From positions 46,889-110,888 of the forward strand of contig NZ_LIVT01000016.1 of the NCBI RefSeq assembly GCF_001905905.1: a stretch of 64,000 nucleotides of DNA, read 5' to 3'. The notes under the pieces were generated by a model, which saw nothing but the letters and a program-made list of their open reading frames with translations, was not told where the DNA came from and ran no database searches. Within the stretch, counting starts at the first letter, position 1. Every line of letters starts with the position of its first letter. Source of the stretch: Streptomyces sp. CB02366 (GTDB lineage Bacteria; Actinomycetota; Actinomycetes; Streptomycetales; Streptomycetaceae). The position numbers and the translations under genes are program-made. This document shows, piece after piece, positions 43,652 through 52,662 of the stretch.

Positions 43652-45799
43652 ATGGGTACGGGCGACAGCCGTGCGGCCGGGCAGCGGTCGGACCTCGGCA
43701 GGATCAAGACGTGGTGGCGCACCCTGGGCGGCGACCGCTTCGCCGTCCTCCCCCCGCCGACGCGCAGCCGCTACACGCAGTCGGACGGCCACGAGGACGC
43801 GGCGGAGATGTTCGCGGTCCGGGGCATCGCCGCCGGCACCTCCTTCGCTTACTGGCACTGGCAGTCCCAGGACGCCTTCGACCGCTCCGGAGACCTGACG
43901 GGCGAGCTGTACCTGCACTGGGGCGGCGACCACGCCACGGTCGCCGCCGGTCTCGGGGCCGGGCCGGACGGCTACCGGATCGTCGACGGCGGTCCGCAGG
44001 GCGCGTTCCGGCTGGACAAGGTCACGGCAGTGGACGCCGACGGGCTGCCCGCCCCCGAGGACACCGCGGGCGTACGCCAACTCCTCGCCCGCCTCGACGA
44101 GCCCCGTCGCCGGACCGCCCGGGAGACGGAGTACGAACCGCTGACCCCCGCCGAGGAACGCTGGCTCCACGACCGCCTGGGGGATCTCCTCGACCGCGAA
44201 CGGGCCACCGGGACCGGTGCGGGCGCCGCGGCCGGGACGGACGGCCCCGCCGCCCCGACCGGCGGGCCCGCCGACAGCGGCCCGGGCCCCGGCCTGCCCG
44301 CCGCCGCCCGCTTCGCCGCCCCGCTGGAGCACCGGCAGGCGCTGACTCCGGACGAGACGGCACGGCTGCTCTCCGCCTGGCAGGAGACGTACGCCGGGCG
44401 GCTCGCGGACTGGCGCGGCCGGCGTCCCGTGCTGAACGCGCTGCTGCGACAGGAGCACCCCGACGCCTGGGAAGTGGCCGCCGAGCTGGGCCCCCAGGCG
44501 TCGTACGCCCTCGCCGCCCACCCCTCCCCGCGCTCGCTGGAGCTGCTGCGGGCCTGGGCGCTCGCCGGGAACGGCTCCGCCGTGCGCGGCTGGTTCCGCA
44601 CCCACCGCGCCCTGCGGGAACCGGACCCGTTCCGGGCCGCCCGCACGCTCTCCGACGAGCTGGCCGCGCACCCCGCCCCCGAAGCCGCCCAGACCGCCCT
44701 GCTCGACGCGCTGCGCACCGCCGACGCCGAGGAGCGGCCCGCCCCCGCCGACCGGGACACCGCGGCCGACACCGTCCTCCCGCTCCTCGCCACCCTCCGG
44801 TACACCACGGACGACCGGCTGCCCCGCCCGCTGCGGGTCGCCGCCGCGCAGGCGGCCCGGGACACGGTGTCCCGGGTCCGCGAGACGGCCGGCCGGCTCC
44901 CCGGCGGCGAGGCGGCCGACGCCCTCGCCGCCGTCGACCGGTACGAGGCCGTCCGCGACGACCTCCTCGCCGGCACCGGCCCCGACCTGACCGGGTACGA
45001 GGGCCACCTCGGCGACCTCTACCACCATTACCGGACGCTCTCCCCCGCCGATGTCACGTGGCTGCGGGACCGGCTGGCCGATCCGTCCACCGGCGTCCAG
45101 GGCATCGCCTTCTGCCTGGAGCTGCTGTACGCCCACGGCGAGGCCACCGGGGACGACGTCGAAGCGCTGCTGCCGCGCTGGAAGAAGGAGCTGACCAAGC
45201 AGTACCGCACGACGTACACCGAGTGGCGCCACCCGCTGGTCACCCTCACCTGCCTCGCCCTCGACCTCGGCCACCCGGCCGCCGCCGGCCTGCTGGCCTG
45301 GTGGGCGAAGCCCAAGCCGCTGTGGAAGAACCCCGTCCGGCTGCTGACCTGCCTCGGCGCGCCCGACGAGGCGAAGGCCGCCGAGCTGTGGGAGTTCATC
45401 GCCTCCGGCGAGCACGACACCGGGCACCTGATGACCTGGGTGCTGCTGCGCGCCCGCCTCGACTCCACGCACCCGCTCCACGTCGCGGAGCGGCTGATCG
45501 GGGCGCCGGGCGTCCGCGATTACGTCCTGCACCGCGTCCTGATCGGCGTGGCCGACCCCGCCCAGCCGCTCTGGCACTACGCGATCGACCCGCGCAGCCA
45601 CAGCTGGTGGCGGCGCGCCCGGGAGGTGGCGGACGACCCCCGGCTTTCCGGCGCGGCCCGCGCGATCGGTCTGAAGGCGGCCCGCGACCACTGCGTCCTG
45701 CGCCACCCGGACCAGGTCCGCCCGGCGCTCACCGAAGGGGAGGTGGCGGAGGCCCGTGCCTGGGCGGAGGCCCGCGCCCACCGGACCGCCGCGGGCTGA
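43652..45799 (+). CDS. Large alpha-helical hypothetical protein (715 aa)
   Basis: A 715-residue soluble protein from ATG 43652 (MGTGDSRAAGQRSDLG). An earlier in-frame ATG at 43535 overlaps the DUF4253 gene and is unlikely. The first about 140 residues are beta-rich with many aromatic residues (SFAYWHWQSQDAF, GELYLHWGGDHATV). After an Ala/Gly/Pro linker (about 190-225) the remaining 490 residues look like repeated helical pairs of HEAT/ARM character. No catalytic motif was found. It may be a scaffold; the family is not recognised. Confidence 0.75.
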   Translation: MGTGDSRAAGQRSDLGRIKTWWRTLGGDRFAVLPPPTRSRYTQSDGHEDAAEMFAVRGIAAGTSFAYWHWQSQDAFDRSGDLTGELYLHWGGDHATVAAGLGAGPDGYRIVDGGPQGAFRLDKVTAVDADGLPAPEDTAGVRQLLARLDEPRRRTARETEYEPLTPAEERWLHDRLGDLLDRERATGTGAGAAAGTDGPAAPTGGPADSGPGPGLPAAARFAAPLEHRQALTPDETARLLSAWQETYAGRLADWRGRRPVLNALLRQEHPDAWEVAAELGPQASYALAAHPSPRSLELLRAWALAGNGSAVRGWFRTHRALREPDPFRAARTLSDELAAHPAPEAAQTALLDALRTADAEERPAPADRDTAADTVLPLLATLRYTTDDRLPRPLRVAAAQAARDTVSRVRETAGRLPGGEAADALAAVDRYEAVRDDLLAGTGPDLTGYEGHLGDLYHHYRTLSPADVTWLRDRLADPSTGVQGIAFCLELLYAHGEATGDDVEALLPRWKKELTKQYRTTYTEWRHPLVTLTCLALDLGHPAAAGLLAWWAKPKPLWKNPVRLLTCLGAPDEAKAAELWEFIASGEHDTGHLMTWVLLRARLDSTHPLHVAERLIGAPGVRDYVLHRVLIGVADPAQPLWHYAIDPRSHSWWRRAREVADDPRLSGAARAIGLKAARDHCVLRHPDQVRPALTEGEVAEARAWAEARAHRTAAG

Positions 45800-45847
45800 G
45801 TCCCCGTACTCATGCGCGGGGGCCCCGCCGAAGGTTGACTCGGATGC

Positions 45848-46231
45848 ATGAGCGAGCACAGCCACCACGGCGGCGGCGCCCCGGCGACCGCCCCCGACGA
45901 GACGCCCGACCGCCGCGCGTGGGTCGCCCCCCTGATCTCCACGGTCCTGACCCTGCCGATGGGGCTCGTCGCCCTGTTCGTCGCCGGGCTCTCGCCCATG
46001 GCCTGTGACTCCTGCAACGGCGCGGCGGCCGACCGCTTCCACGACAGCTGGACCGTGGGATGGACCGTCCTGTGGATCGGCCTGCTCGTCGCCCTGGCCG
46101 TCCTGATCGCCGCGTGGGCCGTCCCGCACCGGCTCCGTCACGCCGCCCGGCGCGTGGGCCTGGCCCTCGCCGCCCCCGCCACCGTCGTGGTCGCTTTCGT
46201 GGCGTTCATGGCACTGGTCGACTGGCCCTGA
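45848..46231 (+). CDS. Small membrane protein
   Basis: A 127-residue protein with three transmembrane helices (about 29-48, 70-92 and 103-124). The N-terminus is His/Gly/Ala-rich (MSEHSHHGGGAPATAP). A CxxC-like pair in SPMACDSCNGAA lies after the first helix, probably on the outer face, and could bind metal or form a disulfide. It follows the 715-residue gene by about 50 bp on the same strand and may be cotranscribed. No family recognised. Confidence 0.75.
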   Translation: MSEHSHHGGGAPATAPDETPDRRAWVAPLISTVLTLPMGLVALFVAGLSPMACDSCNGAAADRFHDSWTVGWTVLWIGLLVALAVLIAAWAVPHRLRHAARRVGLALAAPATVVVAFVAFMALVDWP

Positions 46232-46250
46232 CGGGAAGGGCCCGCCCCCG

Positions 46251-46433
46251 TGAACGACACGAACTACGCCGCGAAGCGGGCCGCGCCCGCCTCACCGCCC
46301 CGCGCGAGCCGGTCGTCGCCACGCCCTGACCGCCGCCGCCCGCGCCGACGAGGAACCGCTCGTCCGGGACGGCACCCGCTTCTCCATCGAGGAGGCCCAC
46401 CGGCTCCAGGGGGCCGGAGCGGGTGGGCCGTGA
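46251..46433 (+). pseudogene. Possible decayed small gene
   Basis: GTG 46251 opens VNDTNYAAKR. A plausible protein then continues only if two shifts are made: ARLTAPREPVVA in the next frame, then ALTAAARADEEPLV and RFSIEEAHRLQGAG to a TGA at 46431. The pieces look coding (charged, ordered, normal codon use) but no single frame spans them. It is either a pseudogene or chance. It lies just after the small membrane protein gene. Confidence 0.3.
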
Positions 46434-46471
46434 CCACGCGGGGGCCCGGCCCCGGGTGAGAGCGCCGGGGC

Positions 46472-47488
46472 TCAGCCCCGGCCGGGCGCACGTCCTGCGC
46501 CGAGCCACTGGGCGACCTCGGTCGCCCAGTAGGTGAGGATCATCTGCGCCCCGGCCCGCCGGATGCCGGTCAGGCTCTCCAGGATCGCCTTGTCCCGGTC
46601 GATCCAGCCCTTCTCGGCGGCGGCCTCGATCATCGCGTACTCGCCGCTGATCTGGTACGCCGCGACCGGCACGTCCACCGAGTCGGCGACCTTGGCGAGG
46701 ATGTCCAGGTACGGTCCGGCGGGCTTCACCATGACCATGTCCGCGCCCTCCTCCAGGTCCAGCGCCAGCTCGCGCAGCGACTCGCGGGCGTTAGCCGGGT
46801 CCTGCTGGTAGGTCTTGCGGTCGCCGGTCAGCGAGGAGCCGACCGCCTCCCGGAAGGGCCCGTAGAAGGCGGAGCTGTACTTCGCGGTGTAGGCGAGGAT
46901 CGACACGTCCTCGTGCCCGGTCTGGTCCAGGGCGTCCCGGACGACGCCGACCTGGCCGTCCATCATCCCGCTGGGGCCCACCACATGGGCCCCGGCGTCC
47001 GCCTGGACCTGGGCCATCTCCGCGTACCGCTCCAGCGTCGCGTCGTTGTCCACCCGGCCGTCCGCCGTCAGGACCCCGCAGTGGCCGTGGTCGGTGTACT
47101 CGTCCAGGCACAGGTCCGACATCACGACCAGGTCGTCCCCGACCTCCTCGCGGACCGCGCGCAGGGCGACCTGGAGGATGCCGTCCGGATCGGTGCCCGC
47201 CGTCCCCCGGGCGTCCTTGTTCGCGTCGTCCGGCACCCCGAAGAGCATGATCCCCGAGACCCCGGCCGCGACCGCCTCGACGGCCGCCTTCCGCAGGGTG
47301 TCCAGGGTGTGCTGGTGCACGCCGGGCATGGCCGAGATGGCGACCGGGGCGTCGATGCCCTCCCGTACGAACGCGGGGAGGATCAGGTTCGCGGGGTCGA
47401 GCCGTGTCTCGGCGACCATCCGCCGCATCGCCGGGGTCGTCCGCAGCCGCCGGGGGCGGGAGCCGGGGAAGTTTCCGTACGCAGTCAT
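46472..47488 (-). CDS. hemB: Delta-aminolevulinic acid dehydratase (porphobilinogen synthase)
   Basis: A 338-residue enzyme that condenses two 5-aminolevulinates to porphobilinogen. The two active-site lysines lie in YTAKYSSAFYGP and MVMVKPAGPYLD. The metal-site region DLCLDEYTDHGHCGV has Cys residues and suggests a mixed Zn/Mg-type site. ATG 47488 (MTAYGNFPGSRP) is the conserved start, although AAGG directly abuts it, an awkward spacing. It lies downstream of rex-hemACD on the same strand, after a terminator-like hairpin. Confidence 0.95.
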   Translation of the reverse strand: MTAYGNFPGSRPRRLRTTPAMRRMVAETRLDPANLILPAFVREGIDAPVAISAMPGVHQHTLDTLRKAAVEAVAAGVSGIMLFGVPDDANKDARGTAGTDPDGILQVALRAVREEVGDDLVVMSDLCLDEYTDHGHCGVLTADGRVDNDATLERYAEMAQVQADAGAHVVGPSGMMDGQVGVVRDALDQTGHEDVSILAYTAKYSSAFYGPFREAVGSSLTGDRKTYQQDPANARESLRELALDLEEGADMVMVKPAGPYLDILAKVADSVDVPVAAYQISGEYAMIEAAAEKGWIDRDKAILESLTGIRRAGAQMILTYWATEVAQWLGAGRAPGRG

Positions 47489-47561
47489 CCTTCGACCATA
47501 GACCCGTGGAGGGCACGGTCTTACCGACACCGGTACCGGCAAACCCGCCCACCGGGAAGGC

Positions 47562-47584
47562 CCCGCCGCCAGGACGGCGGCGGG
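47562..47584 (-). terminator. Hairpin between hemD and hemB
   Basis: CCCGCCGCC pairs with GGCGGCGGG around a 5-base loop, 46 bases after the hemD stop on the minus strand. It may end or attenuate the rex-hemACD transcript before hemB. Confidence 0.65.
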
Positions 47585-47630
47585 CCCGGACGCCGAAGCG
47601 ACCGGGCCCGCCGCCCTCGTACGCGTACCG

Positions 47631-49301
47631 CTACGTCGTCGTACGGCGCCTGCGCGCGCCCGGACGCCGCTCGCTCGGCCGGGTCACCGGGTCGCCGGCC
47701 TCCCGCGCCGCGTCCCGGCGCTGCGCGCCGAAGGCGGCCAGCGCCTCCGCGAGCTTGTGCACCGACGGCTCCGGGGACAGCACGTCGACCCGCAGGCCGT
47801 GCTCCTCGGCGGTCTTCGCGGTGGCCGGGCCGATGCACGCGATCACGGTCACGTTGTGCGGCTTGCCCGCGATCCCGACGAGGTTGCGCACCGTCGAGGA
47901 CGAGGTGAACAGGACCGCGTCGAACCCGCCGCCCTTGATCGCCTCCCGGGTCTCGGACGGCGGCGGCGAGGCGCGGACCGTGCGGTACGCGGTGACGTCG
48001 TCGACCTCCCAGCCCAGCTCGATGAGGCCCGCCACCAGGGTCTCGGTGGCGATGTCGGCGCGCGGCAGGAACACCCGGTCGATCGGGTCGAAGACCGGGT
48101 CGTAGGGCGGCCAGTCCTCCAGCAGCCCGGCCGCCGACTGCTCGCCCGAGGGCACCAGGTCCGGCTTGACGCCGAACTCGACCAGCGCGCGGGCGGTCTG
48201 CTCCCCGACCGCGGCGACCTTGATCCCGGCGAAGGCGCGGGCGTCGAGCCCGTACTCCTCGAACTTCTCCCGGACCGCCTTGACCGCGTTCACGCTGGTG
48301 AAGGCGATCCACTCGTACCGGCCGGTGACCAGGCCCTTGACCGCGCGCTCCATCTGCTGGGGCGTACGCGGCGGCTCGACGGCGATCGTCGGGACCTCGT
48401 GCGGCACGGCGCCGTAGGAGCGCAGCTGGTCGGAGAGCGACGCGGCCTGCTCCTTCGTCCGCGGGACGAGCACCTTCCAGCCGAACATCGGCTTCGACTC
48501 GAACCACGCGAGCTGCTCGCGCTGGGCGGCGGAGCTGCGCTCTCCGACCACGGCTATGACCGGCCGGTGGCCCTCGGGCGACGGGAGCACCTTGGCCTGC
48601 TTGAGGACCTGGGCGATCGTCCCGAGGGTCGCCGTCCAGGTGCGCTGGCGGGTGGTGGTGCCCGCGATCGTCACGGTGAGCGGGGTGTCGGGCTTGCGGC
48701 CCGCCGAGACCAGTTCCCCGGCGGCTGCCGCGACCGCGTCCAGCGTGGTGGAGACGACGGCGGTCGCGTCGCTCGCGCCGACCTCGTTCCAGCAGCGGTC
48801 GGAGGCGGTACGGGCGTCGACGAAGCGGACGTCCGCGCCCTGCGCGTCCCGCAGCGGCACCCCGGCGTACGCGGGCACGCCCACGGCGTTGGCGATGCCC
48901 GGGACGACCTCGAAGGGCACCCCGGCGGCGGCGCAGGCGAGCATCTCGGCCCCCGCGTCGCCGTCCAGGCCGGGATCGCCCGCGACGGCACGGACCACCC
49001 GCCTGCCGCCCTTCGCGGCCTCCATGACAAGATTGGCGGCATCCCTGAGAACGGGTACACCGGCGGTTGTTGACGAGGTGTCAACGACTGTCAGCTCGGG
49101 GGTGCTCACCCCTGCCCGCGCATGGCCGCGAACGACGTCGAGCACATCGGGCTCGGCGACAAGGACGTCCGCGCTCGCGAGCGCTTCGACGGCGCGCAGG
49201 GTCAGCAGACCCGGGTCGCCGGGACCGGCGCCGAGGAAGGTGACCTGGCCTCGGGCGGACAGGGCCGGAAAGTCGGATGCTGCGGGGCCGGTGGGGCTCA
49301 A
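47631..49301 (-). CDS. hemD: Fused uroporphyrinogen-III methyltransferase / uroporphyrinogen-III synthase
   Basis: A 556-residue bifunctional protein. The N-terminal CobA-like SAM methyltransferase domain (about 15-260) has VTFLGAGPGDPGLLTLRAVE and GIANAVGVPAYAGVPL. The C-terminal HemD domain (about 280-530) has WIAFTSVNAVKAVREKF, AVGEQTARAL and VLFTSSSTVRNL. It cyclises hydroxymethylbilane to uroporphyrinogen III, and the fused part can feed siroheme/B12. The best start is TTG 49301, which overlaps the hemC stop as TTGA and has GGGGGAG 8 bases upstream. The Arg-rich last 20 residues are unusual. Confidence 0.93.
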   Translation of the reverse strand: MSPTGPAASDFPALSARGQVTFLGAGPGDPGLLTLRAVEALASADVLVAEPDVLDVVRGHARAGVSTPELTVVDTSSTTAGVPVLRDAANLVMEAAKGGRRVVRAVAGDPGLDGDAGAEMLACAAAGVPFEVVPGIANAVGVPAYAGVPLRDAQGADVRFVDARTASDRCWNEVGASDATAVVSTTLDAVAAAAGELVSAGRKPDTPLTVTIAGTTTRQRTWTATLGTIAQVLKQAKVLPSPEGHRPVIAVVGERSSAAQREQLAWFESKPMFGWKVLVPRTKEQAASLSDQLRSYGAVPHEVPTIAVEPPRTPQQMERAVKGLVTGRYEWIAFTSVNAVKAVREKFEEYGLDARAFAGIKVAAVGEQTARALVEFGVKPDLVPSGEQSAAGLLEDWPPYDPVFDPIDRVFLPRADIATETLVAGLIELGWEVDDVTAYRTVRASPPPSETREAIKGGGFDAVLFTSSSTVRNLVGIAGKPHNVTVIACIGPATAKTAEEHGLRVDVLSPEPSVHKLAEALAAFGAQRRDAAREAGDPVTRPSERRPGARRRRTTT

Positions 49302-50284
49302 AGTGCTCGCTCCCCCATAAGACCGGCCGCACCCTTGGCGAGCATCTCGGCCGCGAGTTCGCGACCGAGGGCCGCCGCGTCGTCCTGCGACGTGGGGACG
49401 GGACCGGTGGTGGACAGCTGTACCAGCGAGGAACCGTCGAGGGAACCGACGACTCCGCGCAGGCGCAGTTCGTTGACAACCTGTCCGTCGACCAGGAGGT
49501 CGGCCAACGCACCCACGGGTGCGGAGCAGCCGGCCTCCAGGGCGGCGAGCAGGGCGCGCTCGGCGGTCACGGCGACCCGGGTGTACGGGTCGTCGAGCTC
49601 GGCGAGCGCTGCGGCGAGGTCGCCGCTGGACGCGGCGCACTCGATCGCCAGTGCTCCCTGGCCGGGAGCGGGCAGAACGGTGTCGACCGACAGGAAGTCG
49701 GTGACTTCGCCGCTGCGGCCGAGACGGCTGAGCCCGGCGGCGGCCAGGACGACCGCGTCGAGCTCCCCGTCCCGCACGAACCCGATCCGCGTATCGACGT
49801 TGCCCCGGATGGGGACGGTCTCGATCCGCAGGCCGTGGGAACGGGCGTACGCGTTGAGCTGCGCCATGCGGCGCGGCGAACCGGTGCCGACGCGGGCGCC
49901 GGGCGGCAGCTGCTCGAAGGTCAGGCCGTCGCGGGCGACCAGGGCGTCGCGCGGGTCCTCGCGCTGCGGCACGGCGGCCAGCACGAGGTCGTCGGGCTGG
50001 CTGGTCGGGAGGTCCTTGAGCGAGTGGACGGCGAAGTCCACCTCGCCGCGCGCCAGCGCCTCGCGCAGGGCCGCGACGAACACACCGGTGCCGCCGATCT
50101 GCGCCAGGTGCTCGCGGGAGGTGTCCCCGTACGTGGTGATCTCGACGAGCTGGACGGCGCGCCCGGTCACCTCGCGAACCGCCTGGGCGACGAGTCCGGA
50201 CTGGGCCGTGGCGAGCTTGGAACGCCGGGTGCCCAGCCTGAGCGGCGCGGGGTTCCGCGCGCCCGGGGATGAGTTGTCGGTCAT
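49298..50284 (-). CDS. hemC: Porphobilinogen deaminase (hydroxymethylbilane synthase)
   Basis: A 328-residue enzyme that polymerises four porphobilinogens on a covalent dipyrromethane cofactor. The cofactor-bearing cysteine is Cys253 in EAGCSAPVGA. Other hallmarks are LRLGTRRSKLA, DFAVHSLKDLP, and GTGSPRRMAQL. Start ATG 50284 overlaps the hemA stop (ATGA), and its own stop overlaps the hemD start. It is the third cistron of the Rex-controlled rex-hemA-hemC-hemD operon. Confidence 0.96.
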   Translation of the reverse strand: MTDNSSPGARNPAPLRLGTRRSKLATAQSGLVAQAVREVTGRAVQLVEITTYGDTSREHLAQIGGTGVFVAALREALARGEVDFAVHSLKDLPTSQPDDLVLAAVPQREDPRDALVARDGLTFEQLPPGARVGTGSPRRMAQLNAYARSHGLRIETVPIRGNVDTRIGFVRDGELDAVVLAAAGLSRLGRSGEVTDFLSVDTVLPAPGQGALAIECAASSGDLAAALAELDDPYTRVAVTAERALLAALEAGCSAPVGALADLLVDGQVVNELRLRGVVGSLDGSSLVQLSTTGPVPTSQDDAAALGRELAAEMLAKGAAGLMGERAL

Positions 50285-51792
50285 GACCGCCCTCTATTCG
50301 GGTCGTTCAGGTCTGCCCGGGAGACGGCGGCCACCGTCTGCGGGTCGAGGTCGAAGAGTTCGCGCAACGCGTCCGCGTACCCGGCGCCGCCGGGCTCGCT
50401 GGCGAGCTGCTTGACCCGCACGGTGGGCGCGTGCAGGAGTTTGTCGACGACGCGGCGCACGGTCTGGGTGATCTCGGCGCGCTGCTTCTCGTCGAGGTCG
50501 GGGAGGCGGCCCTCCAGCCGGGCGATCTCGCCCGCGACGACGCCGGCGGCCATGGTGCGCAGGGCGACCACGGTCGGGGCGACGTGCGCGGCGCGCTGGG
50601 CGGCGCCGAAGGCGGCCACCTCGTCGGAGACGATGGTGCGGACCCGGTCCACATCGGCGGCCATCGGGGCGTCGGCGGACGCCTCCGCGAGCGACTCGAT
50701 GTCGACGAGGCGCACACCGTCGATGCGGTGGGCGGCGCCGTCGATGTCCCGCGGCATGGCGAGGTCGAGCAGGGCGAGCCGGACCGGTCCGGTCGACTGG
50801 GCGGGCACGGTGGCGCGGCGCGGCGCGGTCGCCGGGGCGGCCTGCGCGGCGGAGGCCGCGGAGCCGTTCTCCACCCAGGCGGCGTGCTGGTCGACGTCGT
50901 CCGGGGCCGGGGTGACGGAGGCGGTCCTCGGCTGCTCCGGGGCGGGGTCCAGGGTCGTGCCGAGGGCGTCCGCGAGGGCGTCGGCGGTGAGGACGAGCCC
51001 GGTGGCGCCGGTGCAGGAGACGACGATGTCGGCACGTGTCAGTTCGTCGCTCACCGCGGACATCTCCACGGCCCGGGCCCTCACGGCGGTGTCGTCGCCC
51101 TGCTGGAGGATCTCCACCAGGCGGTCGGCGCGGGCGCGGGTGCGGTTGGCGACGACGACCTCGGCGACGCCGGTCCGGGCGAGGGTCGCGGCGGCCAGCG
51201 AGGACATCGAGCCGGCGCCGATGACCAGGGCGCGCTTGCCCCCGGCCCACAGGGCGGGGTCGGCCCCGGCGGCGAGCTGCTGGAGCCCGAAGGTGACGAG
51301 CGACTGCCCGGCCCGGTCGATCCCGGTCTCGCTGTGGGCGCGCTTGCCGACCCGCAGGGCCTGCTGGAAGAGGTCGTTCAGCAGCCGTCCGGCGGTGTGC
51401 AGCTCCTGGCCGCGCGCGAGCGCGTCCTTGATCTGGCCGAGGATCTGGCCCTCGCCCACGACCATCGAGTCCAGGCCGCAGGCGACCGAGAAGAGGTGGT
51501 GGACGGCCCGGTCCTCGTAGTGCACATAGAGATACGGAGTGAGTTCGTCCAGGCCGACGCCGCTGTGCTGGGCGAGCAGCGTGGACAGCTCGGCGACGCC
51601 CGCGTGGAACTTGTCCACGTCGGCGTACAGCTCGATGCGGTTGCAGGTGGCCAGCACGGCGGCCTCGGTCGCGGGTTCCGCGGCGAGGGTGTCCTGGAGC
51701 AGCTTGGCCTGGGTCTCCACGGCGAGCGACGCCCGCTCCAGCACGGAGACGGGGGCGCTGCGGTGGCTCAGTCCGACGACGAGGAGGCTCAT
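50281..51792 (-). CDS. hemA: Glutamyl-tRNA reductase
   Basis: A 503-residue NADPH enzyme that reduces glutamyl-tRNA to glutamate-1-semialdehyde, the first committed step of C5 heme synthesis. The catalytic Cys50 is in LATCNRIELY, and the NADPH-binding part has ALVIGAGSMSSLAA. A disordered Ala/Pro/Thr insert of about 60 residues (from about 285) lengthens the protein, as in other Streptomyces. Start ATG 51792 overlaps the rex stop by four bases. Rex repression links it to the NADH/NAD+ ratio. Confidence 0.96.
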   Translation of the reverse strand: MSLLVVGLSHRSAPVSVLERASLAVETQAKLLQDTLAAEPATEAAVLATCNRIELYADVDKFHAGVAELSTLLAQHSGVGLDELTPYLYVHYEDRAVHHLFSVACGLDSMVVGEGQILGQIKDALARGQELHTAGRLLNDLFQQALRVGKRAHSETGIDRAGQSLVTFGLQQLAAGADPALWAGGKRALVIGAGSMSSLAAATLARTGVAEVVVANRTRARADRLVEILQQGDDTAVRARAVEMSAVSDELTRADIVVSCTGATGLVLTADALADALGTTLDPAPEQPRTASVTPAPDDVDQHAAWVENGSAASAAQAAPATAPRRATVPAQSTGPVRLALLDLAMPRDIDGAAHRIDGVRLVDIESLAEASADAPMAADVDRVRTIVSDEVAAFGAAQRAAHVAPTVVALRTMAAGVVAGEIARLEGRLPDLDEKQRAEITQTVRRVVDKLLHAPTVRVKQLASEPGGAGYADALRELFDLDPQTVAAVSRADLNDPNRGRS

Positions 51793-52550
51793 GCGGGCAT
51801 CACGGCGGGCATGTCCCCGTCAGGTCCCTTCCGGCCGGCGGGAGTGGCGCGCATGGGGGGCGCGGCCTCGTCCTCGACGGCGATGTCCTCTCCGGCCTTG
51901 CGCTGCTCGTGGAACGCGAGGATCTGGAGCTCGATGGAGAGGTCGACCTTGCGCACGTCGACGCCCTCGGGCACCGACAGGACGGTCGGCGCGAAGTTCA
52001 GGATGGAGGTCACCCCGGCGGCGACGAGCCGGTCGCAGACCTGCTGGGCCGCGCCGGGCGGGGTGGTGATCACGCCGATGGACACACCGTTGTCGCTGAT
52101 GATCCGGTCCAGGTCGTCGGTGTGCTGGACGGGGATCCCGGCCACCGGCGTACCGGCCATGGCGGGATCGGCGTCGATCAGCGCGGCGACGCGGAAGCCG
52201 CGGGAGGCGAAGCCGCCGTAGTTGGCGAGGGCCGCCCCGAGGTTGCCGATGCCGACGATCGCGACCGGCCAGTCCTGGGTGAGCCCGAGCTCGCGCGAGA
52301 TCTGGTAGACGAGATACTCGACGTCGTACCCGACCCCGCGGGTGCCGTAGGACCCGAGATAGCTGAAGTCCTTGCGCAGCTTCGCCGAGTTGACGCCGGC
52401 CGCCGTGGCCAGCTCCTCGGAGGAGACCGTGGGGACCGAACGCTCGGAGAGCGCGGTCAGTGCGCGTAGATACAACGGAAGTCGGGCGACGGTGGCCTCG
52501 GGAATTCCTCGGCTACGGGTCGCCGGTCGGTGAGTTCGGCCAGTTGCCAC
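51789..52550 (-). CDS. rex: Redox-sensing transcriptional repressor Rex
   Basis: A 253-residue repressor. The N-terminal winged helix (about 15-85) carries SVPTVSSEELATAAGVNSAK and the family's SYLGSYGTRGVGYDV. The Rossmann domain (about 90-210) senses NADH against NAD+ (VAIVGIGNLGAALANYGGF). GTG 52550 (VATGRTHRPATRSRG) has AGGAG 4 bases upstream. NADH binding releases it from DNA. A Rex operator lies about 80-95 bp upstream, so the operon is autoregulated. It is the first gene of the rex-hemACD operon. The acidic/Pro C-tail is disordered. Confidence 0.96.
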   Translation of the reverse strand: MATGRTHRPATRSRGIPEATVARLPLYLRALTALSERSVPTVSSEELATAAGVNSAKLRKDFSYLGSYGTRGVGYDVEYLVYQISRELGLTQDWPVAIVGIGNLGAALANYGGFASRGFRVAALIDADPAMAGTPVAGIPVQHTDDLDRIISDNGVSIGVITTPPGAAQQVCDRLVAAGVTSILNFAPTVLSVPEGVDVRKVDLSIELQILAFHEQRKAGEDIAVEDEAAPPMRATPAGRKGPDGDMPAVMPA

Positions 52551-52626
52551 GGTGCTCCTGCGGGATGAGCGGGGCTGCAGGCGGCCGTGTGTCCCTAGAC
52601 CGCCCCGTCGAATGCAGGCTATGTCT

Positions 52627-52644
52627 TTGTGAACGCGTGCACAA
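52627..52644 (-). promoter_or_regulatory. Rex operator (ROP) upstream of rex-hemACD
   Basis: TTGTGAACGCGTGCACAA is an 18-bp near-palindrome and matches the Rex consensus TTGTGAANNNNTTCACAA apart from one arm position (TGCACA for TTCACA). It lies in the promoter region of the rex operon, 77-94 bp before the start codon. Confidence 0.85.
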
Positions 52645-52662
52645 AGATTGTGTCCGATTTGT

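Noticed and set aside
43448..46141. An 897-codon minus-strand frame opposite the 715-residue gene
   Set aside because: Composition is Gly/Arg/Val/Pro-rich with no domain, and it shadows the plus-strand gene whose translation looks like a normal folded protein.
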